This document shows positions 1-8,821 of a stretch of 15,919 nt of DNA, piece by piece. Numbering within the stretch: position 1 is the stretch's first letter; each line of letters opens with the position of its first letter. Position numbers and translations under genes: made by a program. The notes beneath the pieces were generated by a model. The model made no database searches. It had not been told where the DNA came from and was given only the letters and a program-made list of their open reading frames with translations. The stretch is from positions 1 to 15,919 of the forward strand of contig CAYVCG010000047.1 in the NCBI GenBank assembly GCA_964449985.1, read 5' to 3'. This DNA comes from CAYVCG01 sp964449985. Its GTDB lineage: Bacteria > Bacillota > Clostridia > Lachnospirales > WRAX01.

Positions 1-1181
1 GAATATCTTGAAATATTAAGCAAAACACCCATAAGCGCCATGATAAAAACTATAGACGTTCCGCCATAGCTTATAAACGGCAGAGGAATACCTGTGTTCG
101 GTATTGTATTTGTAACAACGGCTACGTTTATAATAACCTGCGCTCCAAGCATAACAACTATACCTGTAGCGATTAGCGTTCCAAACAAGTCCGGCGCGTT
201 TAACGCAACCTTTACACCACGCCATATAAGGATACCAAACAATATAAGAACAACCATCGCCCCGAAGAAACCAAGTTCTTCACAAATAACAGCAAATATA
301 AAATCATTATGCGGCTCTGGCATGAATCTTAGCTTTTGATTACTCTGACCCAAACCCAAGCCAAACAATCCACCTGATGCTATAGCATAAAGCGATTGTA
401 TAGTTTGATAGCCCTTATCCATTGGATCGCTAAACGGATTTAACCAAACCTCAAACCTTTTATTTCTAAATCCATCAGACATTGTTAAATACGCAATAAG
501 AGATGCCACAGCGCCTCCGCCCATAAATATAAATGGCCACACATACGGGCTGGCAACGAAAATCATACCAAAACCTATACTAGCAATAATGATTGCCGTG
601 CTTAGATTCTGGCCCCAGAAAACCAAAGCCATCGGTATACCCAAAATAATTATGCAAGATAAAAGCCCACGAAAGCTCTTAACCCTATTCTTATCTTGGG
701 ATATAAACGCCGCAAGAAATATGATAATAGCAACCTTAGCAAATTCCGACGGTTGGAATGATCCGAAAACAGGAATCGTTATCCATCTATACGCACCCTT
801 AACAGGCTCCTCAAACAATCTAACGTATACGAGCAATAAATTTGCTACTATGTAAAGATATGGCGACGGCTTTCTCAAAAACTTATTATAATTGAAAATC
901 GCCGCCATAATCATTGCACAAAATCCTATTATAACGGCTACGCCTTGCTTTGTAAAAAAGTAAAACATGTTATAATCACTGGTTTTACTTGTAGACGCCG
1001 CATAATAGCTGGAGCTGAATATCATGACAACCCCAAACAAAACAAGGATCGTAACCGTAAAAAATATTATCGGATCGTATTCGCTAACGACAATCACATT
1101 TTCTTCTTTTCTTTCCCTACTCTGACTGGAAACCGGTTCGGTTCTTGGCCTTGTGTAAGGAGTCGCGCTGCTACGTGCCAA
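1..1181 (-). CDS. ftsW: FtsW/SpoVE-type SEDS peptidoglycan glycosyltransferase, 3' end cut by window edge
   Basis: SEDS-family polytopic membrane protein that polymerises lipid II into glycan strands together with a class B PBP at the septum or the forming spore. About 393 codons are visible. After a basic cytoplasmic N-terminus of about 40 residues come repeated membrane segments. Family signatures near the C-terminus are clear: GLGQSNQKLRFMPEPHNDF, FAVICEELGFFGA and NTGIPLPFISYGG, followed by LLNISRY, which normally lies close to the end, so only a few residues should be missing. The start is a TTG at 1181, chosen because AAGGGGGG (1188-1195) lies 6 nt upstream and the first ATG is well inside the first membrane segment. 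The Shine-Dalgarno overlaps the murD stop and the genes are 12 bp apart, so it is the distal gene of the mur operon. The position next to murD matches spoVE/ftsW rather than rodA; division and sporulation paralogues cannot be separated from sequence alone. Confidence 0.95.
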   Translation of the reverse strand, partial: MARSSATPYTRPRTEPVSSQSRERKEENVIVVSEYDPIIFFTVTILVLFGVVMIFSSSYYAASTSKTSDYNMFYFFTKQGVAVIIGFCAMIMAAIFNYNKFLRKPSPYLYIVANLLLVYVRLFEEPVKGAYRWITIPVFGSFQPSEFAKVAIIIFLAAFISQDKNRVKSFRGLLSCIIILGIPMALVFWGQNLSTAIIIASIGFGMIFVASPYVWPFIFMGGGAVASLIAYLTMSDGFRNKRFEVWLNPFSDPMDKGYQTIQSLYAIASGGLFGLGLGQSNQKLRFMPEPHNDFIFAVICEELGFFGAMVVLILFGILIWRGVKVALNAPDLFGTLIATGIVVMLGAQVIINVAVVTNTIPNTGIPLPFISYGGTSIVFIMALMGVLLNISRY

Positions 1182-1193
1182 ACCGTTCCCCCC

Positions 1194-2585
1194 TTAATGC
1201 AAATTTCTGACAAATTCTTTATAAACCTCGCCTCTCTGTTCATAATTATCAAACATATCAAAGCTGGCACAAGCCGGAGACAATAAAACACAATCCCCTG
1301 CATCCGCCTTCGAAGCACTTATTTCGACAGCATCCTTCATTGTATTTGCCTTATAAAAATTCATGAAGTTATATGCCTTACACGTTTCTATTATTAAATC
1401 AGCCGCTTCTCCAAGAGCAACAACGCATTTTACTCTGCCTTCAAACAGCTTTATCCAGTCGCTAAAATCGCCAGTTTTATCTCGTCCGCCGCCTATTAAA
1501 ACAATTGGCTTGTTTATAGCCTCCAACGCTTTTATCGCCGCATCGGAGTTGGTCGCTTTAGAATCGTTGTAATAATCAACATCATTAAACGTTCTTACAT
1601 ATTCAATTCTATGCTCAACACCCTTGAATTTTTTTAGGCAATTTCTTAATACATCAAGAGATACACCCGCACACAAGCTTATAGCGGATGCAGCCATAAC
1701 GTTTTCCACGTTATGCTCCCCAAGTATATGCAGCTCTGATTTATTTATAAGGGCTTCGTCTATGCCCTGCCATTTTATGTATATATCATTGCCTCTAACA
1801 AATATGCCTTTTTCCAGTTGCTCTTTCCTGCTGAAAAATATAACATCCGCATTTGTTTTTTCCGCCATGGCTCTGCATGACTCATCGTCATAGTTCAATA
1901 CGGTATAATCGCTTGCCTCCTGGTTTTTAAAAACCATTTCCTTTGCTTCGATATATTTTTCCATCGTTTTATGTCTGTTTAAATGATCAGGCGTTATGTT
2001 TAAAACGGCGCTTATCCATGGCTTAAAGTCCTTTGCGGTTTCCATCTGAAAACTACTTATCTCTGCCACCATAATGCCGTTTTCTGTGGCATCGCTAACC
2101 TTGCTGCAAAACGGAACACCTATGTTGCCCACAGTGAAGGCCGCATCATAAAATGCATCCATGATTTCTCCTGTTAGGGCAGTAGTTGTAGTTTTTCCGT
2201 TAGTGCCTGTTATAGCTATTATTTTTGCCCTGCAAAGCCTATAGGATAACTCAACCTCACTTATAACCTCAATGCCCAAGCTTCTGGCTTTGTTTAAAAA
2301 CGGCAAATCATACGGTATACCGGGGCTTACAACAACAAGCTCAAATTCGTTTATTATATCATCAGGGTTCTTGCCGAGAAAAAGACTTATTCCGTTTTCC
2401 TCTAAATACAATGCATCGGCCTCAACCTTTTCCCGCTGCTTGATATCGGATACGGTAACATGGGCACCCAAGCTTTTAAGAAGAATGGCTGCCGAAATGC
2501 CTGATTTCGCTATCCCGCATACGAGAATGTTCTTTCCTGATAATACATTTTTATAAGATAAAACCCCGGAGCTTACTTTTTCCAT
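1194..2585 (-). CDS. murD: UDP-N-acetylmuramoyl-L-alanine--D-glutamate ligase
   Basis: Cytoplasmic ATP-dependent ligase that adds D-glutamate to UDP-MurNAc-L-Ala, the second amino acid step of the peptidoglycan stem. The 463-residue protein is of normal length. It has an N-terminal Rossmann-like UDP-binding domain (GIAKSGISAA at 24-33), the central Mur ligase ATP site GTNGKTT at 127-133, and a C-terminal ligase domain ending with LLSPACASFDMFDNYEQRG, a typical MurD signature. ATG start at 2585 with AAGAGGTG about 7 nt upstream. It lies 17 bp after the mraY stop and 12 bp before ftsW, so it is translated from the same mur transcript. MurD is distinguished from the MurE and MurF homologues nearby by the C-terminal motif and by having no MurE/MurF-type N-terminal domain. 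Confidence 0.98.
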   Translation of the reverse strand: MEKVSSGVLSYKNVLSGKNILVCGIAKSGISAAILLKSLGAHVTVSDIKQREKVEADALYLEENGISLFLGKNPDDIINEFELVVVSPGIPYDLPFLNKARSLGIEVISEVELSYRLCRAKIIAITGTNGKTTTTALTGEIMDAFYDAAFTVGNIGVPFCSKVSDATENGIMVAEISSFQMETAKDFKPWISAVLNITPDHLNRHKTMEKYIEAKEMVFKNQEASDYTVLNYDDESCRAMAEKTNADVIFFSRKEQLEKGIFVRGNDIYIKWQGIDEALINKSELHILGEHNVENVMAASAISLCAGVSLDVLRNCLKKFKGVEHRIEYVRTFNDVDYYNDSKATNSDAAIKALEAINKPIVLIGGGRDKTGDFSDWIKLFEGRVKCVVALGEAADLIIETCKAYNFMNFYKANTMKDAVEISASKADAGDCVLLSPACASFDMFDNYEQRGEVYKEFVRNLH

Positions 2586-2602
2586 ATAAATTCACCTCTT
2601 GA

Positions 2603-3571
2603 TTAATTAACCGCCAAATATCCTATTAAGCACATAACCGCAGTTGCTATATAAAACAATGTTACTACCTTTGTTTCCGACCATCCACACATCTCAAAAT
2701 GATGGTGCAGCGGAGCCATTTTAAACAGACGTTTGCCGTGGGTTAACTTAAAATAACCCACCTGAAGCATGACCGAAAGCGATTCCAAAACATAAACAAG
2801 CCCAACAATAACAATCATAAGCGGCATCTTCAACAATATCGCAACTGCCCCAATAAACCCGCCTAATGCAAGCGAGCCTGTATCGCCCATAAAAACCCTG
2901 GCCGGATGCGAATTGAAAAGCAAAAAGCCCAGAAGGCTGCCTACAGCCGCCCCAATAACAGGAAGCGTGTTGCTGGAATATATGTATGCCATAAATAAGA
3001 AAAATGTGGAGATCAAAACAGTTACGCCGGAAGCAAGTCCGTCCAGCCCATCCGTCAGATTAACGCCGTTTACTGTTGCTATCATAACTATAAATATAAA
3101 CGGATAATAAAGCAATCCCAAATCAAAGAAAAATCCGTTTGTAAACGGGATATAAATACTTGTTCCCGTATCTGTATAATTATAAATATAATACGCAAAA
3201 ACAGCTGTTACAAGCAGTTGGGCAATTATTTTTTGATACGCCCTAAGACCAAGCGAGCGTTTTTTAACAACCTTTATATAATCATCCAAAAAGCCTATTA
3301 TGCTATAACCAACTGTTATAAACAAAACGATGAGCGCATCAGGATTGCCGTTTACAAAAAAAAGCAAAGAGGCCACGAAGCTTAAAACAATGACAATTCC
3401 GCCCATTGTCGGCGTTCCGGTTTTTTTGATATGTGTCTTTGGCCCGTCATCCCGAACGTTTTGGCCGAACTTCAGCCTCGTTAAAAACGGTATTATAACT
3501 GGGCATAATACTACGCATACCGCAAAGGATATTAAAACTGCATATATCGCGCTTTCCATTGTAAAAACCAT
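2603..3571 (-). CDS. mraY: Phospho-N-acetylmuramoyl-pentapeptide-transferase
   Basis: Integral membrane enzyme that transfers phospho-MurNAc-pentapeptide to undecaprenyl phosphate, making lipid I, the first membrane step of peptidoglycan synthesis. The protein has 322 residues (normal length) and about ten hydrophobic segments. All family landmarks are present: TPTMGG near residue 53, the Asp pair in LDDYIK (D96, D97), NLTDGLDGLA at 171-180, FMGDTGSLALGG at 227-238 (D230) and the PLHHHFE motif (H289-H291). ATG start at 3571 with GGAGTG 8 nt upstream; an in-frame ATG four codons later is possible but less well spaced. It is separated from murF by 44 bp and from murD by 17 bp, inside the mur operon. 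This is MraY and not the WecA/TagO branch, because of the HHH motif and the context. Confidence 0.98.
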   Translation of the reverse strand: MVFTMESAIYAVLISFAVCVVLCPVIIPFLTRLKFGQNVRDDGPKTHIKKTGTPTMGGIVIVLSFVASLLFFVNGNPDALIVLFITVGYSIIGFLDDYIKVVKKRSLGLRAYQKIIAQLLVTAVFAYYIYNYTDTGTSIYIPFTNGFFFDLGLLYYPFIFIVMIATVNGVNLTDGLDGLASGVTVLISTFFLFMAYIYSSNTLPVIGAAVGSLLGFLLFNSHPARVFMGDTGSLALGGFIGAVAILLKMPLMIVIVGLVYVLESLSVMLQVGYFKLTHGKRLFKMAPLHHHFEMCGWSETKVVTLFYIATAVMCLIGYLAVN

Positions 3572-3615
3572 GAATTTTTCACTCCGTGTCTATTTTTGTT
3601 TTTAGCAGCCGCTTT

Positions 3616-4998
3616 TTAAGCAAGGCTTTTTGTTATTTCCTCAAACTTCATTCCCCTTGATGCTTTTAGAAGCACAGTATCGTCATCCTTTAATATATCA
3701 AGGGCAAATTGTGGTATTTCGTTTTTATCTGAAAAATATACGGCCGATGACCTAGAAGCTCCAACCTGTATCTTAGATAAAGCTCCTTCATGAATATGTT
3801 TTGCCTTATCACCAAACGTAAATATATAATCAATATTTAAAGTGGCTGCATACTCGCCTATTGTATAATGCATCTCATCAGAAAAATCTCCGAGTTCAAG
3901 CATATCCCCAAGTATACACATCTTTCTTCCTTGGGCATGCTTTAAAACGTCGAGCGCCGCCTTCATAGAATCGGGGTTTGCGTTATAAACATCGTTAATA
4001 ACATTTGCGCCTCTACTATTTCTGAAAATATCCATGCGCATAGTAGACGGATGATATGACTCTATGCCTTTTTTGATTTCCTCTAAAGACATATCGTGGA
4101 TAGTTCCGACGGCAGCCGCACAAAGAGAGTTCAAAACCATATGATATCCCGGCGTAGGTGAATTGACATAAATACCATCGCCGCTTCTTTTGTTTATCCT
4201 AAAGCTTATTCCCTTTATACCTTTATATTTTACATCACTTGAATAAAAATCGTTGTCGGTTTTTGTCCCGAAAAATTTTAAATTTTTATAATGGCCATGA
4301 AGGGTTATAAGCATAGGGTCATCGCCGTTTATAACGCCGTATCCATCCTCATCCAAAAAATCGAATATTTCACACTTAGCTTTCAAAATCCCTTGCTTAT
4401 TGCCTAGGTTTTGCATATGGGAAACACCTATATTTGTAATGACCGCTATGTGCGGACACGCAATCTCGCTCAGGTTGTGGATTTCATTAAAATGGCTCAT
4501 ACCCATTTCCAAAACAGCAGCTTCTGTTTCTTCTGTTATATTAAATATAGTCAAGGGCAGACCGATTTCGTTGTTATAATTTCCCATTGTTTTAACAACC
4601 CTGTATTTTTGCGATAATACAGACGCTATCAAATCCTTCGTCGTTGTTTTTCCCGTGCTGCCGGTTATACCTATTACAGGTAATTTAAAAAGACTCCTAT
4701 AATATTTAGCCAGCTTCATTATAGCATCTTTTGTGCTTTTAACATATATAACCGGTTTTCCCGAGCGGCATTTCAATACTTCTTTTTCACAAAGGCTGAC
4801 AACAGCGCCTTTTTCAAAAGCATCGTCTATAAACGCATGAGCATCAAAATTCTTGCCGTAAAAAGGTATAAAAAGCTTGCCTTCCATATCCTCACGACTG
4901 TCTATCGAAACACCGGTTATTGTTAAATCGTATTTTTCTGGATTACTTAGCCTGCCTTCAACCGCCGCCTCTATTTCTCTTAAAGTAATTGGCTTCAT
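3616..4998 (-). CDS. murF: UDP-N-acetylmuramoyl-tripeptide--D-alanyl-D-alanine ligase
   Basis: Cytoplasmic ATP-dependent ligase that adds the D-Ala-D-Ala dipeptide to the UDP-MurNAc-tripeptide, completing the pentapeptide. The 460-residue protein has the MurF N-terminal domain (SIDSREDMEGKLFIPFYG around 31-48), the ATP site GSTGKTT at 113-119, and the C-terminal NDVYNANPDSMKAAL motif characteristic of MurF. The ATG at 4998 overlaps the murE stop by 4 nt (ATGA), which implies translational coupling, and GGAGGG lies 6 nt upstream inside the end of murE. The gene order murE-murF-mraY is the classical one. Nothing is odd in length or motifs. Confidence 0.98.
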   Translation of the reverse strand: MKPITLREIEAAVEGRLSNPEKYDLTITGVSIDSREDMEGKLFIPFYGKNFDAHAFIDDAFEKGAVVSLCEKEVLKCRSGKPVIYVKSTKDAIMKLAKYYRSLFKLPVIGITGSTGKTTTKDLIASVLSQKYRVVKTMGNYNNEIGLPLTIFNITEETEAAVLEMGMSHFNEIHNLSEIACPHIAVITNIGVSHMQNLGNKQGILKAKCEIFDFLDEDGYGVINGDDPMLITLHGHYKNLKFFGTKTDNDFYSSDVKYKGIKGISFRINKRSGDGIYVNSPTPGYHMVLNSLCAAAVGTIHDMSLEEIKKGIESYHPSTMRMDIFRNSRGANVINDVYNANPDSMKAALDVLKHAQGRKMCILGDMLELGDFSDEMHYTIGEYAATLNIDYIFTFGDKAKHIHEGALSKIQVGASRSSAVYFSDKNEIPQFALDILKDDDTVLLKASRGMKFEEITKSLA

Positions 4999-6458
4999 TT
5001 TAAACCCTCCAAAGCTTCTTTTGCAACGACTGCGTCGTCAAAAAATATTCTTCTTTTGTTTTCAAACTCTTGATAATTTTCATGTCCCTTGCCGGCAAGT
5101 ATAACAGAATCCCCCTCTCTCGCCATGCCGATGGCCTTAAAAATAGCTTCACGCCTGTCTGGCTCTTTAATATATTCACATCCTGTTTCTAACATACCTG
5201 TTTCAACTTGCGCAATAATATCGGATGGATCTTCTGAGCGGGGATTATCCGATGTAATTATGCAAAAATCAGACAATTCTCCGGCTAATTTGCCCATTAT
5301 CGGGCGCTTTGTTGTGTCCCTGTCTCCACCGCATCCAAAAACTGTAATAACTCTGCCCTTTGTAAAGAATTTTACTGATTTAATAATGTTATCCAAACCA
5401 TCCGGAGTATGGGCATAATCCACAAATACACCAAATCCCTTATCATTCTGAACAGGCTGTATGCGACCGGGAACATTTTTAATCAATGAAACGCCATCCA
5501 CAATCGTTCTGACCGAAATACCCATGTTTAGACAAGTTACTATTGCAGAAAGAGCGTTATAAACAGAAAACTTTCCCGGTATATTCAGCCTAAAATTATA
5601 CCAATCCCCAAATACCTGGACTGAGAATGACGTTCCATCCTTTTCATATTTAACATTTTCTGCTTTAAAATTGGATGGATTATCAATGCTATAGGTTATT
5701 ATTTCACATGAAGCTTCGGACTTTATCTTTTCACAAGAATCATCGTCAGCATTTATTATGCCATACTTGCTCGCCTTAAACAGGCGTATTTTGCAGTTTA
5801 AATAGTTTTCCAGCGTTTTATGAAAATCCAAATGATCTTGCGTAAGATTAGTGAAAATTCCGTTGCTAAATTGTATTCCATCCACTTTTTTAAGCGCAAG
5901 CGCATGAGATGTTACTTCCATTAAAACGTCCGTCACGCCGAGCTTTTTCATCTCAGCCAAAATCTCATATAGTTCTATCGTATCTGGCGTTGTTGATGTT
6001 GCATATGAAATATTAAGTGGTGTTTTATTTGCAATAACACCGGACGTTCCAATAACGCCGCAAACACGTCCGTCCAGATTAAGTATAGTTTCCAAAAAAT
6101 AAGTGACGCTTGTTTTGCCATTTGTTCCTGTAACACCTATCATGTTGAGACTTTTTTGCGGATTTCCATAAAAATTTGCGGCGATTTTAGACAAAGCTTC
6201 CCTAGAATCCTCTACAAGAATAACGCAAATGCCTTCGGGATACTGATCCAGCTTCCTGTCACACAAAACAGCGCAAGCCCCGTTTTCAACCGCTTTATCA
6301 ATGTAGTCATGCCCGTCTGATGAAAGCCCTTTTATGCACACAAAAAGCGAACCTTTGCAAGCGGTTCTGGAATCAATAGTAATTTTGCTTATGTCTATAA
6401 ATTCCCCTAGTATTTTCTCAAAATCAACGCCGTTTAACACTTCCGATAAAAGCATCAT
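4995..6458 (-). CDS. murE: UDP-N-acetylmuramoyl-tripeptide synthetase, meso-diaminopimelate type
   Basis: Cytoplasmic Mur ligase that adds the third stem residue to UDP-MurNAc-L-Ala-D-Glu. The 487-residue protein has the N-terminal MurE domain (TIDSRTACKGSLFVCIKG at 27-44), the ATP site GTNGKTS at 111-117, and DNPR at 404-407. In this family the DNPR motif recognises meso-diaminopimelate, whereas lysine-adding enzymes differ there, so the organism probably makes mDAP peptidoglycan (inference from the motif). Two ATG codons are adjacent (6458 and 6455); GGAGGG at 6463-6468 lies 4 nt from the first and 7 nt from the second, so the second may be the real start. It overlaps murF by 4 nt. A 105-bp gap with a promoter precedes it, so murE to ftsW can be transcribed apart from the upstream PBP gene. 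Confidence 0.97.
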   Translation of the reverse strand: MMLLSEVLNGVDFEKILGEFIDISKITIDSRTACKGSLFVCIKGLSSDGHDYIDKAVENGACAVLCDRKLDQYPEGICVILVEDSREALSKIAANFYGNPQKSLNMIGVTGTNGKTSVTYFLETILNLDGRVCGVIGTSGVIANKTPLNISYATSTTPDTIELYEILAEMKKLGVTDVLMEVTSHALALKKVDGIQFSNGIFTNLTQDHLDFHKTLENYLNCKIRLFKASKYGIINADDDSCEKIKSEASCEIITYSIDNPSNFKAENVKYEKDGTSFSVQVFGDWYNFRLNIPGKFSVYNALSAIVTCLNMGISVRTIVDGVSLIKNVPGRIQPVQNDKGFGVFVDYAHTPDGLDNIIKSVKFFTKGRVITVFGCGGDRDTTKRPIMGKLAGELSDFCIITSDNPRSEDPSDIIAQVETGMLETGCEYIKEPDRREAIFKAIGMAREGDSVILAGKGHENYQEFENKRRIFFDDAVVAKEALEGLK

Positions 6459-6489
6459 AAAACCCTCCGTCTCTAAATGTTACCGCATA

Positions 6490-6518
6490 ATTATATCGTA
6501 TGACTGACAAAATTTCTA
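6490..6518 (-). promoter_or_regulatory. Predicted sigma-A promoter for murE-murF-mraY-murD-ftsW
   Basis: On the minus strand, TAGAAA (6513-6518, four of six matches to TTGACA) is followed after 17 nt by a perfect TATAAT (6490-6495). Transcription would start near 6483, about 25 nt before the murE start. It sits in the 105-bp gap after the PBP gene, where no convincing terminator was seen, so it probably adds to read-through from upstream. Confidence 0.6.
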
Positions 6519-6563
6519 CATATTTAAATAACATTTTTTTGCAATTTATTTTGTAATTTCTGA

Positions 6564-8663
6564 TTATTCAATTAATTTATCCTCGGATGGTTCCTCTATA
6601 GGCTGCTCGCCATCAGGATTTTCGCCATCAGGATTTTCACCATTAGGATTTTCACCATCAGAATTTTCATCATCCGGCGGAGTTTCAATCTCTCCGTCGT
6701 CATCAGCAATTTGCTTTTCAGCCATATATATCAAAATCTTGCTTTTCTGGTTTATATATTCGCCGGGAAGGGGAAACTGCCTTATTACTGCATCGCCTTC
6801 TCCGATGATTTCGCAATCCAGATTTAAATCACCTGTGGTTTTTTTTACATCCTTTCGCGATAACCCTGTCAAATCCGGTATAAGAACCTTTTCAACGCCA
6901 TCCATCTTCAGTTCTTCCTCGCTGTATTCTGCCTGAATATTCAAATATGGAAGAACACTCTCTAAAAGTTCTTTCATAGGCGGGCCTGTAACCTGGCCGC
7001 CGTAATACGCCCCTTTTGGTTCATCGACGAGAGCAATACCGATAATCTGTGGGTTCTCCGCCGGAGCAAGAGCAACGAAAGAAGCTATATATTTGCCACT
7101 TCTTCTGGGGAGCTTTTCGCTTGTAGCTGTTTTGCCACCGATTCGATAGCCTGGGATATACGTTCTATTGCCTGTTCCTGTCTCTACTACGCTTTCAAGT
7201 ATTTCCTTCATTATTTCAGAAGTCTCTGATGATATAACCTGCCTTCCCTTTTCGAACGTCAGTTCCTCAACTACGTTTCCGTCCTGATCCAAAATTTTCA
7301 TGCCTACATGAGGTGTTATTAAATATCCGCCGTTCACCGTTGCTGATATAGCGCGCAAAAGTTGAAGCGGGGTTATTTGAAACGATTGCCCAAAGCTCAT
7401 TGTCGCGAGTTCAACAGGGCCGACGTTTTCGAGTTTATGCATAATTCCGATTGCTTCTCCCGGGAGATCTACGCCGGTTTTTTCTTTAAAACCAAACGCT
7501 GACATATATTCATAAAACTTCTCCGCGCCAAGGCGCTCTGCTGTTCCCATAAAAACCGGGTTGCAAGAGTTTTGCATTCCCTGAACAAAATTTAGAGAAC
7601 CATGGCTTCTTGGAGAATACCAGCATTTTATAAACCGACCGCCAACTTCCTTTCCTCCACCGCATGTAAACCCTGTTTCCGGGGTTATTACTCCTTCTTG
7701 AAGCCCGGCGGCGCCCGTCATTATTTTAAAAGTAGAGCCCGGCTCGTAAGTATCATTAAGGCTAAAATTACGCCACATTTGGTTTAAATAATCCATTTGC
7801 TCTTCATCAGTAAACGTATCCCACATAGCCATAAGTTCTTCTGAATTAATAGTAAAAGGGTCATTTAGATCAAACGTTGGCTCATTTGCCATAGCATATA
7901 TCTCGCCGTTTTGCGGATTCATTAGGACTATTAATCCCCGCTTGGCATTTTTTGCATCAACAACCTTTTTTATTGTCTGTTCAGCATATTGTTGCACAAC
8001 ACAATCGAGCGTCGTCACAAGATTCATGCCCGGGATGGGGTTTGAACGAACAACAAAACCGCCTTTGATTTCAATACCTCCGGCGTCTGTTTTCGTATAA
8101 ATCTTGCCCTGCTCACCCTTTAAATAGCTATCATATTTTGCTTCCAAACCTACGATACCCTGATTATCCTTCCCGACAAATCCAATGACCTGCGCTGCAA
8201 GCGATGAGTATGGATAAACCCTTTTGATATCGTCATCAACAACAACACCCGCAAGATTCAGGCCTCGTATTTCATGAGCGGTTTTCTGGTCTACTTTTGT
8301 TTTAATTCTTTCCAAAGCAACGCGTTTTGAAACCTTTTTTAACACCTCATCATATTCCATTTCCAACTTTTCTGAAAGAATGGATGCAACCTTTTCCGGC
8401 TCTTTTATCTGCGCGCGTATAACGCTTATCGAAGCAACCGTTTCTGTTACGGCTATCCCAACCATATTCCTGTCATAAATACTGCCACGGTTGGGAGTTA
8501 TAAGTCTGTCACGGGTTTGCTGTTCATAGGCTTTCGCCTGCAAATACTCCCCTTCAAACGCCTGAACATAAAATATTCTAACAACAAGACCACTAATAAT
8601 TAATTCAAATGCAAGCAAGAAAAATAACAGTTTTTTCTTTATATTAATAGAAGCTTTATTCAA
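6564..8663 (-). CDS. spoVD: SpoVD/FtsI-type class B penicillin-binding protein (transpeptidase) with PASTA domain
   Basis: Membrane-anchored D,D-transpeptidase that crosslinks peptidoglycan at the septum or spore with a SEDS partner. Numbering is from the TTG at 8663 (699 residues). A basic N-terminus and a membrane anchor (about 12-31) are followed by the dimerisation domain with NRGSIYDRN. The catalytic motifs are STFK (Ser310, Lys313), SCN (366-368) and KTA (511-513) in place of the usual KTG. One PASTA domain (about 591-650) and an acidic repetitive tail follow. The TTG start is preferred because AAGGGGGAG (8673-8681) lies 9 nt upstream, whereas the ATG 36 bp further out (8699) has no Shine-Dalgarno. 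One PASTA domain and the position before murE fit SpoVD; a vegetative PBP2B role is equally possible. It follows the glgB terminator, so it should have its own promoter in 8664-8778, but I found no good match to consensus there. Confidence 0.94.
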   Translation of the reverse strand: MNKASINIKKKLLFFLLAFELIISGLVVRIFYVQAFEGEYLQAKAYEQQTRDRLITPNRGSIYDRNMVGIAVTETVASISVIRAQIKEPEKVASILSEKLEMEYDEVLKKVSKRVALERIKTKVDQKTAHEIRGLNLAGVVVDDDIKRVYPYSSLAAQVIGFVGKDNQGIVGLEAKYDSYLKGEQGKIYTKTDAGGIEIKGGFVVRSNPIPGMNLVTTLDCVVQQYAEQTIKKVVDAKNAKRGLIVLMNPQNGEIYAMANEPTFDLNDPFTINSEELMAMWDTFTDEEQMDYLNQMWRNFSLNDTYEPGSTFKIMTGAAGLQEGVITPETGFTCGGGKEVGGRFIKCWYSPRSHGSLNFVQGMQNSCNPVFMGTAERLGAEKFYEYMSAFGFKEKTGVDLPGEAIGIMHKLENVGPVELATMSFGQSFQITPLQLLRAISATVNGGYLITPHVGMKILDQDGNVVEELTFEKGRQVISSETSEIMKEILESVVETGTGNRTYIPGYRIGGKTATSEKLPRRSGKYIASFVALAPAENPQIIGIALVDEPKGAYYGGQVTGPPMKELLESVLPYLNIQAEYSEEELKMDGVEKVLIPDLTGLSRKDVKKTTGDLNLDCEIIGEGDAVIRQFPLPGEYINQKSKILIYMAEKQIADDDGEIETPPDDENSDGENPNGENPDGENPDGEQPIEEPSEDKLIE
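6611..6670. repeat. 15-bp tandem repeat in the spoVD 3' end
   Basis: Four successive 15-bp units beginning CATCAGGATT or a close variant (6611, 6626, 6641, 6656) encode the repeated pentapeptide Gly-Glu-Asn-Pro-Asp/Asn/Ser in the acidic tail after the PASTA domain. Units differ by one to three bases, typical of an in-frame repeat that can gain or lose copies by slippage. Confidence 0.85.
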
Positions 8664-8672
8664 AGCAGATGA

Positions 8673-8681
8673 CTCCCCCTT
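8673..8681 (-). promoter_or_regulatory. Ribosome binding site that decides the spoVD start
   Basis: AAGGGGGAG on the minus strand lies 9 nt before the TTG at 8663. It falls inside the longer reading frame that would begin at ATG 8699, and nothing resembling a Shine-Dalgarno lies before that ATG. Confidence 0.65.
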
Positions 8682-8778
8682 GTCCGATTGTATATGCATC
8701 GCAAGGTGCTTTATGCTGGATACATACTATATTTTATTAGGCGCAGGGGTTGTATATGCTTAAATATGCGACAGACAT

Positions 8779-8811
8779 AAAAAGAAAACCTTTATAGCAT
8801 AGCTATAAAGG
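8779..8811 (-). terminator. Intrinsic terminator of glgB
   Basis: A perfect 10-bp stem (CCTTTATAGC paired with GCTATAAAGG, 8789-8811) with a 3-nt loop lies 10 nt after the glgB stop. Read on the minus strand it is followed by TTTTCTTTTT (8779-8788). This separates glgB from the downstream PBP and mur genes. Confidence 0.88.
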
Positions 8812-8821
8812 CCTTGAATAC

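Noticed and set aside
945..1286. 113-codon plus-strand ORF across the ftsW start and murD end
   Set aside because: It is antisense to ftsW and murD, has no ribosome binding site and resembles no family; it is a shadow of the real genes.
8664..8778. Sigma-E-like or sigma-A promoter for spoVD (CATATACAAT near the ATG, TATAGT at 8726-8731)
   Set aside because: Neither has a convincing -35 at proper spacing, and the first would place the transcription start on the Shine-Dalgarno itself.
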